Source of the DNA: Micromonospora profundi
GTDB taxonomy: Bacteria > Actinomycetota > Actinomycetes > Mycobacteriales > Micromonosporaceae
Length of the DNA: 64,000 nucleotides
Assembly: GCF_011927785.1 (NCBI RefSeq)
Contig: NZ_JAATJK010000001.1
Coordinates: 5,489,001 to 5,553,000, forward strand
Direction of reading: 5' to 3'
Shown piece after piece: positions 8,573 to 16,810 of this stretch. Under the pieces are notes generated by a model that saw nothing but the letters and a program-made list of their open reading frames with translations, was not told where the DNA came from and did no database searches. Positions within the stretch are counted from its first letter, which is position 1, and each line of letters opens with the position of its first letter. Position numbers and translations under genes: made by a program.

Positions 8573-8944
8573 ATGCTGTCCTTCATCGCCTACGGGCTCG
8601 CCGTCGTGCTCAACCTCTTCATCGCGTGGATCGGTGCGCGGTTCCTGCTGGTGCCCACCGCGTCGGCTGCCGGGTACGGCGTCCCGGCCCGACCGGAGGG
8701 AGATCCCGCCTACCTCACGGTCAAGGGAGTACGCGATCTCACCTACGGCCTGCTCGGACTGGCCTTGATCGCCTTCACGACCGCCGACGCGGTCGCGTGG
8801 TTCATGCTGATCGTCGCGCTTGTCCCGCTGGGCGACACCGTCATCGTGCTGCGGAACGGCGGAACGAAGGCCGTCGCCTTCGGTATCCACTTCAGCACCG
8901 CCGTCGTCGTCCTCCTCGACGCCGCCCTCCTGTTCGCCCTGTGA
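8573..8944 (+). CDS. DUF4267-like small membrane protein
   Basis: 123 aa with four predicted transmembrane helices: residues 3-25, about 53-72, 75-92 and 100-122. The sequence MLSFIAYGLAVVLNLFIAWI, the YGVPARPEG turn and KGVRDLTYGLLGLALI match the DUF4267 pattern. The family has no assigned reaction. A ribosome site (CTGGAGCAGATC) lies just upstream. It is controlled in all likelihood by the divergent TetR through the two inverted repeats in the intergenic gap. Such TetR/DUF4267 pairs are common in actinobacteria, and a role in response to a small hydrophobic molecule is only a guess. Confidence 0.8.
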   Translation: MLSFIAYGLAVVLNLFIAWIGARFLLVPTASAAGYGVPARPEGDPAYLTVKGVRDLTYGLLGLALIAFTTADAVAWFMLIVALVPLGDTVIVLRNGGTKAVAFGIHFSTAVVVLLDAALLFAL

Positions 8945-8986
8945 GCGCCAGCGACACCCTGCCGCTTCTGTCCTGACCGCCTCACC

Positions 8987-9165
8987 TTGATCGACTCGGC
9001 TTCCTGGAAGTCGCGGCATCCGATGCGGGTTGATGCCCCGGTTTCACCGAACCGAGCCGCGCGCGGCAGGGGTGCGGCCGCCGGGCCGGGCGCGACGACG
9101 CCGAGGGCGAACAGTCCACCGGCGACTGCCGACACCAGTGTCCGACGTGTACGCCTCGACGCCAT
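8987..9165 (-). pseudogene. 5' remnant of a secreted-protein gene
   Basis: A minus-strand ATG at 9165 is preceded at the right distance by GGAGGG and opens with a good Sec signal peptide: MASRRTRRTLVSAVAGGLFA followed by LGVVAPGPAAA. After about 55 residues (ending near FQEAESIK) the frame only continues as an antisense reading of the DUF4267 gene, so the rest of the protein appears to be gone. The break falls beside a short GATC-containing palindromic stretch near 8988-9012. The 379-bp gap between DUF4267 and the protease holds nothing else I can support. Confidence 0.3.
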
Positions 9166-9323
9166 GTGCCCTCCGCCGGTGAAATGTGCCGGATGCCTCC
9201 GGCGAAGCGTAGGAGCAGGCAGAACGTGAGGCTCGACGGAACGAGCGGGCTCAACCGGACGGGTGAAGCAGCAGGGCCGGCGGGTCGCCGCGAAGCGAAC
9301 CGCCGGCCCTTACCTCAGGTGGG

Positions 9324-10286
9324 TTATCCGGCGCCGCCGGCCCGGAACGCCACCCAGGCGTCGCTCATCCGGTCGGCCTGGCCGGGTGTGAACATGTTCA
9401 TGCAGGAGTCCTGCGTGTAGTCCATGAAGTTGTGGATCGGGTCCAGCCCTGGCGCGGTGCAGGAGTCCGCGCCCACCGGGCAGTCGAACTGCGGCCCCGC
9501 CTCGCGCGGAGTGTCGGCCACGAAGTCGCCTGCGGCGGAGCAGCCGTGGGCGAAGGTGTGCTCCAGCATCAGCCAGTGCCCGACCTCGTGCGTCAGCGTG
9601 TCGCCGAGGGCGTACTTGCCGGCGGTGCCGCCCGGCATCGACTCGTCGAGCATCACCACACCGTCGATGTACGCGCGGCCGTTGTTGTAGTCCTTCGGGA
9701 AGTACGCCCAGCCGAGGAGCCCGCCGCCGATGTTGGCCGCGTACACGTTGAGGGTCTCCGAGTCGCCGGTGTGCAGCGCCCTCTTCATGTCCCGCTCGTT
9801 CTTGCCCGGCTCGACCGTGTACCAGGCGCTGTTCACCGTCCACGTCGTCTCGACGAGCGAGAACCGGAACGGCGTGTCGGAGGCGTTCGCCGCTGTACGG
9901 CCCGCGAACGAGTCGTTGAGCACGGTCAGCTGCGCGGCGATCAGGGTGTTCCACCTGGTCCGCTCGGCCGCGCTGAGAGGGTGGTCCGACACCATGTGGA
10001 AGACCGTCGGCACTGTGACGCTGCCGTTGGCCAGGCGCGGGGCGTCCTTGATCACCCCATAGGCCTTCGCCTCGTTCGTGGAGTACAGCTCTGGCTCCTG
10101 CGCGGTGGCGCCCTTGGCGACCCGGGCCGCGCTGTGCCGGTCGGCGCCCGACTCACACGCCTCGACACCCGGAGAGGCGGTTGCGGGGGCGGCAGTGGCA
10201 AGCGCCCCGGAGGCGCCGCCGGACGCCAGGAGCGTCGCGGCGGTGGCGGTGAGGACGGCCAGTCGGAAGGTTGGTCTCCTGTGCAT
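9324..10286 (-). CDS. Secreted M43 (pappalysin-like) zinc metalloprotease
   Basis: 320 aa. A signal peptide covers residues 1-38 (MHRRPTFRLAVLTATAATLL, then ASGGASGALATAAPATA). The zinc site is HEVGHWLMLEHTF (HExxHxxxxxH) near residue 235, and the Met-turn region is HNFMDYTQDSCMNMFT, both characteristic of metzincin family M43. Conserved paired cysteines (CSAAGDF, FDCPVGADSC) fit extracellular disulfides. RBS GAAAGG precedes the ATG. It should be exported and cleave proteins or peptides outside the cell; the substrate is unknown. The gene is downstream of the TIGR03089 gene (156 bp gap) and probably has its own promoter. Confidence 0.9.
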   Translation of the reverse strand: MHRRPTFRLAVLTATAATLLASGGASGALATAAPATASPGVEACESGADRHSAARVAKGATAQEPELYSTNEAKAYGVIKDAPRLANGSVTVPTVFHMVSDHPLSAAERTRWNTLIAAQLTVLNDSFAGRTAANASDTPFRFSLVETTWTVNSAWYTVEPGKNERDMKRALHTGDSETLNVYAANIGGGLLGWAYFPKDYNNGRAYIDGVVMLDESMPGGTAGKYALGDTLTHEVGHWLMLEHTFAHGCSAAGDFVADTPREAGPQFDCPVGADSCTAPGLDPIHNFMDYTQDSCMNMFTPGQADRMSDAWVAFRAGGAG

Positions 10287-10442
10287 CGTTGCACCTTTCA
10301 GTGCGGGAAGCGGTGCGCGTCGATGACGTCGTCGTGGGGTATGAGAACACGCCTACGGCATCGACGAAAGACCCCTTGAGCAGGGCAGATGTCGATGTAA
10401 CAGAACCGCTTCGCGGAGCGCTGTTGGGCCGACCGACGCAGG

Positions 10443-11186
10443 TCAGAGGACCCGGGTCGCCTGTTCGGCGGCGACGACCGCGTCCCGCCGCGCCGGGTCG
10501 AGGTTGGCGCTGATCACCACTGACGCGCCAGCCGACAGCGGCGCGAGCAACCACTTCAGCGGCTGCTCGTGCTCGGCGGCGTCGACAAGCAGCCGATCGC
10601 CGGCGCGCAGGCCCAGCATCCCCGCGACCTCCTGGGCGAGCGCACCCCACTGCCCGTAGGTCGTCCCGTCCGCGCTGGCCGGATCCGACGGCTGGATGGC
10701 GGCGTGGTCGGGCGTGACGTCCGGGTGCCGGAGCACCTCGGCGGACCAGTCCAACCAGCCCAACGGGACGTCGGCCAGTCGGCCCGGCCCGGTGCCGACG
10801 AGGTAGCGATGTGGGGCGTCCGGCACGTCCTCCAGCCAGTCGTCCTGCCGCTCCGACGTCACGAAGACCGCGTCGAACGGCCGGTCGCCGCCCGGTTCGA
10901 GCACGGGCAGGCCCGCCGTGGCGCGCGGCCGGAACGACACCGCCAGGCCCGAGGCCCACGCCCCCAACAACACCGCGGCGGTACGCCAGTGCGGCGGCAG
11001 CAGCACCGCTACGCGGCTGCCGGGGCCGAGCCCGCAGCCGTCCCGCAGGAGGCTCGCGCTGCGCGCCGCCCAGGCACCGAGCTGGTGCGCGGCCAGGTCG
11101 ACGCGTTCACCGGTGGCCTCGTCGCGATAGCTGAGCAGGGGACGTTCGACGTCGACGGGTAGGTCGACAGTGACGGTTGCCTGCAT
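10443..11186 (-). CDS. TIGR03089 family protein (truncated AMP-binding-like)
   Basis: 247 aa. The sequence resembles the N-terminal lobe of AMP-dependent ligases (LLSYRDEATGERVDLAAHQL, LGPGSRVAVLLPPHWRTAAV) but lacks the phosphate-binding loop and the C-terminal lobe, as is typical for actinobacterial TIGR03089 proteins. It is therefore unlikely to be a working adenylating enzyme; the biological role of the family is not established. It follows the LigD-polymerase gene on the same strand after a 90-bp gap that contains a possible terminator hairpin, so independent transcription is likely. Confidence 0.85.
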   Translation of the reverse strand: MQATVTVDLPVDVERPLLSYRDEATGERVDLAAHQLGAWAARSASLLRDGCGLGPGSRVAVLLPPHWRTAAVLLGAWASGLAVSFRPRATAGLPVLEPGGDRPFDAVFVTSERQDDWLEDVPDAPHRYLVGTGPGRLADVPLGWLDWSAEVLRHPDVTPDHAAIQPSDPASADGTTYGQWGALAQEVAGMLGLRAGDRLLVDAAEHEQPLKWLLAPLSAGASVVISANLDPARRDAVVAAEQATRVL

Positions 11187-11250
11187 GTCCGCTCCCCGGT
11201 GACGACGTCGGATTCACCCTACTCAACGACTTTGGTCCCGACCGTCGTCG

Positions 11251-11272
11251 GCCGACAGCCGTAGTTGTCGGC
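11251..11272 (-). terminator. Possible terminator after the NHEJ polymerase gene
   Basis: GCCGACA (11251-11257) pairs perfectly with TGTCGGC (11266-11272) around an 8-nt loop, immediately downstream of the LigD-polymerase stop on the minus strand. There is no clear U-run, so termination is uncertain. Confidence 0.4.
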
Positions 11273-11276
11273 AACG

Positions 11277-12191
11277 TCAGCGCGCGGGCAGTTCCGGGCC
11301 GCCGTCGAGCAGCGGGGCGAGCAGGTCGCCGTACTCCTCGACACGGTCCAGGACCTCGGCGGAGGTGAACTGGCGGACGGCCGGCTTCCGGCCGCGGGCG
11401 CCGGCCTCGACCTCGTCCCAGGTCAGCGGCGTCGACACCGATGGTGCCCGCTGGGCGCGCAGCGAGTACGGCGCGACTGTCGTCTTCGCCGCGTTGTTCT
11501 GACTCCAGTCGATGAAGACCTTGCCGGGGCGCAGGTTCCTGGCCATCTTCGACACGATGAGCTTCGGGTGCTCCTTCTCCAACTCCTGCGCGATGCGACG
11601 CGCGTAGGCGGAGACGTCGTCGGCGGACTGGTTGCCGGCGATCGGGCAGCACAGCTGCATGCCCTTCTTGCCTGATGTCTTCGGGTACGAGTCGATGCCG
11701 TCGTCGGCGAGCCGGTCGCGCATCAGCACCGCCACCGGGCAGCACTCGGCGAGCCCTGCCGGCGGCCCCGGGTCCAGGTCGACAACCATCATGTCCGGGT
11801 GTTCGCCGACCTTCCACTGCGGTGTGTGCAGCTCCAGCGCGGCCAGGTTGGCCAGCCAGACCAGGGTCGGCAGGTCGTCGGCGACCACGTAGTCGATGGT
11901 CTCCCGGCCCTTGGTCGAGCCGGGCGCTGGCAGGGTTTCCACCCGCACCCAGTCCGGGGTGGCTGCCGGCTTGTTCTTCTCGAAGAACGATTTGTCGTCC
12001 ACCCCGTTGGGAAACCTGATCCGGGTCACCGGTCGGTCGGCCAGGTGCGGCAGTAGCACCGGGGAGATCCGGGTGTAGTAGTCGATCACCTCACCCTTTG
12101 TGAAGCCTGCCGCCGGATAGAGGACCTTGTCCAGGTTGGACAACTCCAGTGGGCGGCCCTCGACGTCCACCTTCAGCCGGTCAGCCGGCAT
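11277..12191 (-). CDS. NHEJ polymerase/primase (stand-alone LigD polymerase domain)
   Basis: 304 aa, corresponding to the archaeo-eukaryotic primase-like domain of LigD only. Visible motifs are LSNLDKVLYPAAGFTKGEVI at the start, the metal-binding DLDPGPP, SGKKGMQ (SGxKG) and the late SQNNAAKTT. It should add nucleotides, often ribonucleotides, at double-strand break ends bound by Ku. Nuclease and ligase domains are absent; the ligase is a separate gene upstream. Its ATG overlaps the ligase 3' end by 11 bp, so translation is coupled. Confidence 0.95.
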   Translation of the reverse strand: MPADRLKVDVEGRPLELSNLDKVLYPAAGFTKGEVIDYYTRISPVLLPHLADRPVTRIRFPNGVDDKSFFEKNKPAATPDWVRVETLPAPGSTKGRETIDYVVADDLPTLVWLANLAALELHTPQWKVGEHPDMMVVDLDPGPPAGLAECCPVAVLMRDRLADDGIDSYPKTSGKKGMQLCCPIAGNQSADDVSAYARRIAQELEKEHPKLIVSKMARNLRPGKVFIDWSQNNAAKTTVAPYSLRAQRAPSVSTPLTWDEVEAGARGRKPAVRQFTSAEVLDRVEEYGDLLAPLLDGGPELPAR

Positions 12192-13122
12192 CCTCGACCT
12201 CCTCCGGCGGCTTGTCCGGGCGCAACCGCAGCACCCGGGGGAAGCGCAGCCGGCCGTCGGGGGTGCGCTGGCCGTACTTCACCTCCACCACCACCCGGGG
12301 TTCTACCCAGATGGCACCCCGGGCATCCTCGCGCGGCACACCCGCCGCGAACGGTGACACGCCGGAGCGCAACGGCTCCAGCTCGGCGAGGAGCTGCCGT
12401 TCCATGGCTGCGCCGATCCCGCCGCCGACCCGCCCACGGTAGATCAGCCGGCCGTCCGGGCCGGGTACGCCGACCAGCAGCCCGCCGATGCGGCGCGCTC
12501 CCGGCCGCCAGCCGCCCACCACGAAGTCGCCGGTCACCTCCAGCTTGACCTTCACCCAGTCCGGCGAGCGCACCCCCGGCCGGTAGACGGCGTCGACCCG
12601 CTTGGCCATCACGCCCTCCAGGCCGTGCTCGCCGGCCGCCTCGTAGGTGGCCGGGCCGTCGGAGAAGACCGGCGGCACCGCCCACCGGGCCCCGCCGAGC
12701 GCGAGCGCGTCCAGGGCCTCCCGGCGGCGCTCGTACGGCCAGCCGGTCAGGTCGTCGCCATTGATCCGCAGCAGGTCGAAGATCATGTACGTGACCGGCA
12801 TGACCGCCGCCAACCGTGCCGCCTTGTTGCGGTCCCGGACGTGCATGCGCTCGGCCAACGCGGTGAACGACGGCTGCCCGCCCTCGCCCAACAGCACCAC
12901 CTCGCCGTCGAGCAGCACGTCGTCGACCTGCTCGGGCAGGGTGGCCAGCTCCGGGTACGCGGCGGTGATCTCCACGCCGGTACGGGCGTACAGATGTTGA
13001 GCGCGACCGGAGATGTCGGCGAGTGCCCTGATGCCGTCCCATTTGAACTCGTAGGCCCAGCCGTCACCCGCAGGGAGGGGCCCGGTCATCGCGAGCATCG
13101 GCTTGAGCGGCGCTCCGGGCAC
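12181..13122 (-). CDS. ATP-dependent DNA ligase (NHEJ type)
   Basis: 313 aa with GTG at 13122 (PGAPLKPMLAMTGPLPAG); a longer frame up to 13218 would overlap ku and is not conserved-looking. Adenylation motif I is YEFKWDGIRA with the AMP-accepting Lys at about 27. Motif III lies near YMIFDLLRING, motif IV is LEGVMAKR and motif V is WVKVKL. The OB-fold ends in WVEPRVVVEVKYGQRTPDGR. The length matches a free LigD ligase domain or LigC. It seals breaks in non-homologous end joining together with the downstream polymerase and divergent Ku. A TACAGT hexamer just upstream of the GTG suggests a leaderless transcript, an inference. Confidence 0.9.
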   Translation of the reverse strand: MPGAPLKPMLAMTGPLPAGDGWAYEFKWDGIRALADISGRAQHLYARTGVEITAAYPELATLPEQVDDVLLDGEVVLLGEGGQPSFTALAERMHVRDRNKAARLAAVMPVTYMIFDLLRINGDDLTGWPYERRREALDALALGGARWAVPPVFSDGPATYEAAGEHGLEGVMAKRVDAVYRPGVRSPDWVKVKLEVTGDFVVGGWRPGARRIGGLLVGVPGPDGRLIYRGRVGGGIGAAMERQLLAELEPLRSGVSPFAAGVPREDARGAIWVEPRVVVEVKYGQRTPDGRLRFPRVLRLRPDKPPEEVEDAG

Positions 13123-13150
13123 GACCCGACTGTAGTACCAGGCCGAACAC

Positions 13151-13177
13151 CTCGCGTCCGGTTCTTTCGGATGCGAG
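13151..13177. promoter_or_regulatory. Inverted repeat between ligase and ku promoters
   Basis: CTCGCGTCCG (13151-13160) and CGGATGCGAG (13168-13177) pair with one mismatch around GTTCTTT. It sits in the 85-bp gap between the divergent ligase and ku genes, where a shared regulator could bind. No known operator consensus is recognised. Confidence 0.45.
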
Positions 13178-13207
13178 CATGGTCGATACCGGGGAAGGGA
13201 GCGCAGG

Positions 13208-14230
13208 ATGCGTGCCATCTGGAAGGGAGCCGTGTCGTTCGGGCTCGTCTCGATCGGGGTGAAGCTCTACTCCGCGACCGAGGAGAAGGACATCCGGTTC
13301 CACCAGGTCCACCGCGAGGACGGCGGTCGGATCCGCTACAAGCGCACCTGCTCGGTCTGCGGCGAGGAGGTCACCTACGACGACATCGCCAAGGGCTACG
13401 ACATCGGCGGCGGCGAGATGGTGATCCTCACCGACGAGGACTTCGCCGAGCTGCCCCTGACCAGCTCACGTGCCATCGACGTGCTGGAGTTCGTACCCGC
13501 CGAGCAGGTCGACCCGATCCTCTACAACAAGGCGTACTTCCTCGAACCGGAGGGCACCGCCACCAAGCCGTACGTGCTGCTGCGCGACGCGCTCATCGAC
13601 TCGGAGCGGGTGGCGATCGTCAAGGTGGCGCTGCGCCAGCGGGAGCAGCTCGCAACGCTGCGGGTGCGCGAGGGTGTGCTGCTGCTCAACACGATGCTCT
13701 GGCCGGACGAGATCCGTACCCCGGATTTCGGTTTCCTCGACGAGGACCTCAAGGTCCGCCCGCCGGAGTTGGCGATGGCCAGTTCGCTCATCGACTCGAT
13801 GGCCGGCGAGTTCGAGCCGGACGTGTTCACCGACGACTACCGGGCGGCATTGCAGGAGGTCATCGACGCCAAGGTGGAGGGTCGGGAGGTCGTCCAGCCG
13901 GAGGAGGCCGAGGAGGCCCCGGCCGCGGCGGTGGACCTGATGGCCGCGCTGAAGGCGTCGGTGGACAGGGCCCGTGCGGCGCGCGGCGAGCAACCCGCCC
14001 GCGGCGGTGGCGGCGAGCCGACGCCCATCTCGTCGGCCCGCTCGGCGCAGAAGGCAGCCGCCAAGAAGACCCCTGCGAAGAAGACCGCCACCAAGAAGGC
14101 CGCCGAGAAGAAGACGGCAGCCAAGGCCGAGCCGGCGAAGAAGACCGCCGCCAAGAAGACAGCGGCGAAGAAGGCCGAACCCGCGAAGAAGACGACCGCC
14201 CGCAAGACCGCACCGCGCAAGACCGCCTGA
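13208..14230 (+). CDS. ku: Ku, non-homologous end-joining protein
   Basis: 340 aa. Residues 1-260 are a standard bacterial Ku homodimer core: MRAIWKGAVSFGLVSIGVKL, a CxxC pair in CSVCGEEV, LPLTSSRAIDVLEFVPAEQV, and YVLLRDAL. It binds DNA ends and recruits the LigD-type polymerase and ligase encoded divergently. A C-terminal tail of about 70 residues is made of AAKKTPAKKT-type repeats, strongly basic; such tails in actinobacterial Ku add DNA binding. RBS GGGAAGGGAGCG precedes the ATG. The Lys/Ala tail resembles that of TopA in the same window. Confidence 0.95.
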   Translation: MRAIWKGAVSFGLVSIGVKLYSATEEKDIRFHQVHREDGGRIRYKRTCSVCGEEVTYDDIAKGYDIGGGEMVILTDEDFAELPLTSSRAIDVLEFVPAEQVDPILYNKAYFLEPEGTATKPYVLLRDALIDSERVAIVKVALRQREQLATLRVREGVLLLNTMLWPDEIRTPDFGFLDEDLKVRPPELAMASSLIDSMAGEFEPDVFTDDYRAALQEVIDAKVEGREVVQPEEAEEAPAAAVDLMAALKASVDRARAARGEQPARGGGGEPTPISSARSAQKAAAKKTPAKKTATKKAAEKKTAAKAEPAKKTAAKKTAAKKAEPAKKTTARKTAPRKTA

Positions 14231-14305
14231 CCGGTACGGCAGCGACGAGGGGTGTCGGCCGGACCGGGTACGCTCCGCCGGCCGCTGGCAACCGGAGGAG
14301 CCCTC

Positions 14306-14944
14306 ATGCCGTACACCCCTGACCTGGACCGGTTGTTGACGCCCGGGGCGCGCTTCACCGACGCGCACGGCGCGTACCTGATCGAGGTCCACCCGGTGGG
14401 CGACATCGTGCTGCCGACCGGCCAGGTGGTCGGGTGCGACCCGCTGGTCCGCCCTGAGGCCGAGCCGTTCACTGTCACGGTGCCGCCTGGGCGTCATCCA
14501 GCCCGCGCCTGGGTGGCTGCGGTGCTGCGGGAGGACGCCGAGGTCGACCGGCGGGTGGCGGCACTGGAGCTGGTGATCTCCGAGGCGCCGACGGTGCGCT
14601 GGGAGCCGGCCGTCGCGGGCGACCAGGATGTCGCCGCCCTCGGCCCGGACGACTACTTCGGGTACGGGGTGGACGCCGGCGCCGGCACTCTCGCCGACCC
14701 GACAGCGCTCGCCGCCCTGGAAGCCTGGGACGAGGATCGCGTCGAGGAGGTCTTCATCCCCGCGGAGCCGCCCGAGTCGCAGGTCCCGGGGCTGATCACG
14801 GCCGTGCTGGACGAGACCACCGGCGCGAACGTCGTCACCGTCACCACGGGTTGGGGCGACGGTTGCTACGGAACCTGGATCGGGCGCGCGGCCGACGGGA
14901 GTGTCACGTCGTTCGTGACCGACTTCATGGTCGTACCCGAATAA
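14306..14944 (+). CDS. DUF4241 domain protein
   Basis: 212 aa from ATG 14306, which has GGAGGAG six bases upstream; an in-frame upstream start lacks this. The order PGDIVLPTGQVV-like (here GDIVLPTGQVVGCDPLV), RVAALELVISE, VDAGAGTLADP and the end GWGDGCYGTWIGRAADG then SVTSFVTDFMVV is the DUF4241 pattern. The family is soluble, without known catalysis; some members occur near toxin or immunity loci but nothing here suggests that. It is on the ku strand 75 bp downstream and may be read through from it. Confidence 0.85.
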   Translation: MPYTPDLDRLLTPGARFTDAHGAYLIEVHPVGDIVLPTGQVVGCDPLVRPEAEPFTVTVPPGRHPARAWVAAVLREDAEVDRRVAALELVISEAPTVRWEPAVAGDQDVAALGPDDYFGYGVDAGAGTLADPTALAALEAWDEDRVEEVFIPAEPPESQVPGLITAVLDETTGANVVTVTTGWGDGCYGTWIGRAADGSVTSFVTDFMVVPE

Positions 14945-15080
14945 CGTCCCGCGACGGCCTCCGTGGGCGATCCGAGACGTCCGGGGCGGGCACAGCGGGC
15001 CGCAGGGCGGGTACCGTGTGCGTCGGCTTTCCCCCCGGCACCGGGTGCCGGCCACACCTTCGCAGCAGGGAGTCGACGAC

Positions 15081-15761
15081 GTGAGCGAGCGGACGCAGCA
15101 GAACCGGTCGGAGGGCCAGAGCCCGGCAACGAAGGCGGGGCGACGGCTGGCCGCCCAGCTGGCGGCCCAGAAGGCCGCCGAGGCGAAGCGACGCCGCAAC
15201 GCGTGGGCGGGTGGCCTCGCCGGCGTCGCCGTGATGGCGCTGCTGATCGGCGGTTTCGTGTGGATCGACCGGAACCGGGGCGACGACAAGCCCGCCAACC
15301 AGGCCGGTGCGACCCCGTCGGCGTCCGCCCCGGCTGCGGACGCCCCCACCGCGCCCCCGGCTCCGCAGATGCCCGAGAACGCCGACCCGGCGCTGAGCAA
15401 GAAGCCGACGGTGAAGGCCGGCACTGGCGAGCTGAAGAAGCTCACTGTCACCCCGGTGATCAAGGGCACCGGCCCGGCCGTCAAGCAGGGCCAGACCATC
15501 ACCACCAACTACGTGGGCGTGTTCTACAAGGACGGCAAGGAGTTCGACTCGTCCTGGAACGCGGGCCAGCCGGCCACCTTCGCCATCGGGGTGGGGCAGG
15601 TCATTCCCGGCTGGGACCAGGGCCTGGTGGGCGTGACCGTGGGCAGCCGGGTGCAGCTCGACATCCCGGGCGAGCTGGCGTACGGCAACGACGAGGCAGC
15701 CGCTGGCGGTCGTCCGACCGGCCCGCTGCGCTTCGTGGTGGACGTGCTCGCCGCCCAGTGA
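15081..15761 (+). CDS. Membrane-anchored FKBP-type peptidyl-prolyl isomerase
   Basis: 226 aa with GTG 15081 (CAGGGAG upstream). A Lys/Arg/Ala-rich cytosolic N-terminus is followed by one transmembrane helix at about 43-62 (GGLAGVAVMALLIGGFVWI), a Pro/Ala-rich stalk, then a C-terminal FKBP domain from about 110: GPAVKQGQTITTNYVGVFYK, FDSSWNAGQPATFAIGVGQV, IPGWDQGL and IPGELAYGN. The FKBP aromatic pocket residues (Y, F, W) are present, so it should be an active prolyl isomerase assisting folding outside the membrane. It is probably monocistronic. Confidence 0.9.
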   Translation: MSERTQQNRSEGQSPATKAGRRLAAQLAAQKAAEAKRRRNAWAGGLAGVAVMALLIGGFVWIDRNRGDDKPANQAGATPSASAPAADAPTAPPAPQMPENADPALSKKPTVKAGTGELKKLTVTPVIKGTGPAVKQGQTITTNYVGVFYKDGKEFDSSWNAGQPATFAIGVGQVIPGWDQGLVGVTVGSRVQLDIPGELAYGNDEAAAGGRPTGPLRFVVDVLAAQ

Positions 15762-15914
15762 TCTGTCTGGATCGCCCCGGTTGTCGTCCGGGCGCGATGG
15801 AGTTGTTCACATGGGGCTTCCGGCCGGTTACCCACCGGCAGTAGGTTCGGCGTCACCCCCTGGGCGGTCCGCCGCCCCGGGGTGGGCATCCGGACGGGGA
15901 CGCGGAGGTGCGGT

Positions 15915-16778
15915 GTGACGACGCTGGCTGAGCCTGGGCGGACCGCCCGGCTGATGTGGACGCACTTCGAAGCGGTGCACGCTGTCACCTACTTCCATCC
16001 CCGGGCCCGTGCCGCGTACGAGGCGGTCGGCCTGCGCGGGTACTGGCGTGGCTACTTCGCGGGCCGCTCCGCGCCGCTGGGCGCCACCGAGGCGGCTCCG
16101 GTGATTGCCGCCTTCTTCACCTTCGCGCCGCCGATGGTGAGCCGGGCGCTGCCGGCGGTGTGGCGGTTGGCCACGCCGACGGAGGCGTTGCGGGCCCGGC
16201 TGACAGGTGCCGTGCAGGCGCTCGCCGAGCTGACCTACGAGTTGCCCGAGGCGCACCTCATGGAGACCGCCGACCTGCTGGAGGAGGCCGCCACTGCGGC
16301 GCAGACGGCGGGCCGGGTGCTCGGCGCTGCCAATGCGGCGCTGCCGATCGGGGAGTACCCCCTGGCCCGAATCTGGCAGGCCGCGACGACGCTGCGCGAG
16401 CAGCGGGGCGACGGGCACGTTGCGGCGCTGGTGGCCGCTGGCCTGGACCCGGTGGAGACGCTGGCCTGGAAGGTGGCCGTCGGCATGTCACCTGTGAACC
16501 TGCTGGGCCGGGGCTGGACGGAAGAGCAGTGGCACGCCGCCTGCGAGCGGCTGACACAGCGCGGCTGGTTGGCACCGGACGGTACGGCCACCGAGCAGAG
16601 TCGGGCCGACTTCCAGGCCGTCGAGGACGCCACCGACCGGGCCGCCGAACACCCGTGGTTGGCCCTCGGCGTGGATCGCACCGACCGGCTGCGTGAGCTG
16701 CTGGAACCGATCGCCCGGTCCTGTCACACGCTGATCCCGCCGGACAGCCCGATCGGGCTGCCCCCACTGCCCGCCTGA
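15915..16778 (+). CDS. SCO6745-family protein
   Basis: 287 aa with GTG 15915; GGAGG lies 7 bp upstream, whereas the earlier in-frame ATG at 15882 has none. The N-terminus MWTHFEAVHAVTYFHPRARA then YEAVGLRGYWRGYFAGRSAP is characteristic of this actinobacterial family (SalK-like), which is helical, about 290 aa long and of unknown function. The C-terminal part contains a winged-helix-like stretch (WTEEQWHAACERLTQRGWL). No transmembrane helices or catalytic motifs are evident. It precedes a HAD phosphatase by 32 bp. Confidence 0.75.
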   Translation: MTTLAEPGRTARLMWTHFEAVHAVTYFHPRARAAYEAVGLRGYWRGYFAGRSAPLGATEAAPVIAAFFTFAPPMVSRALPAVWRLATPTEALRARLTGAVQALAELTYELPEAHLMETADLLEEAATAAQTAGRVLGAANAALPIGEYPLARIWQAATTLREQRGDGHVAALVAAGLDPVETLAWKVAVGMSPVNLLGRGWTEEQWHAACERLTQRGWLAPDGTATEQSRADFQAVEDATDRAAEHPWLALGVDRTDRLRELLEPIARSCHTLIPPDSPIGLPPLPA

Positions 16779-16810
16779 CCGGACGCCTCCGGGTCGGGCA
16801 GGATGGGCCC

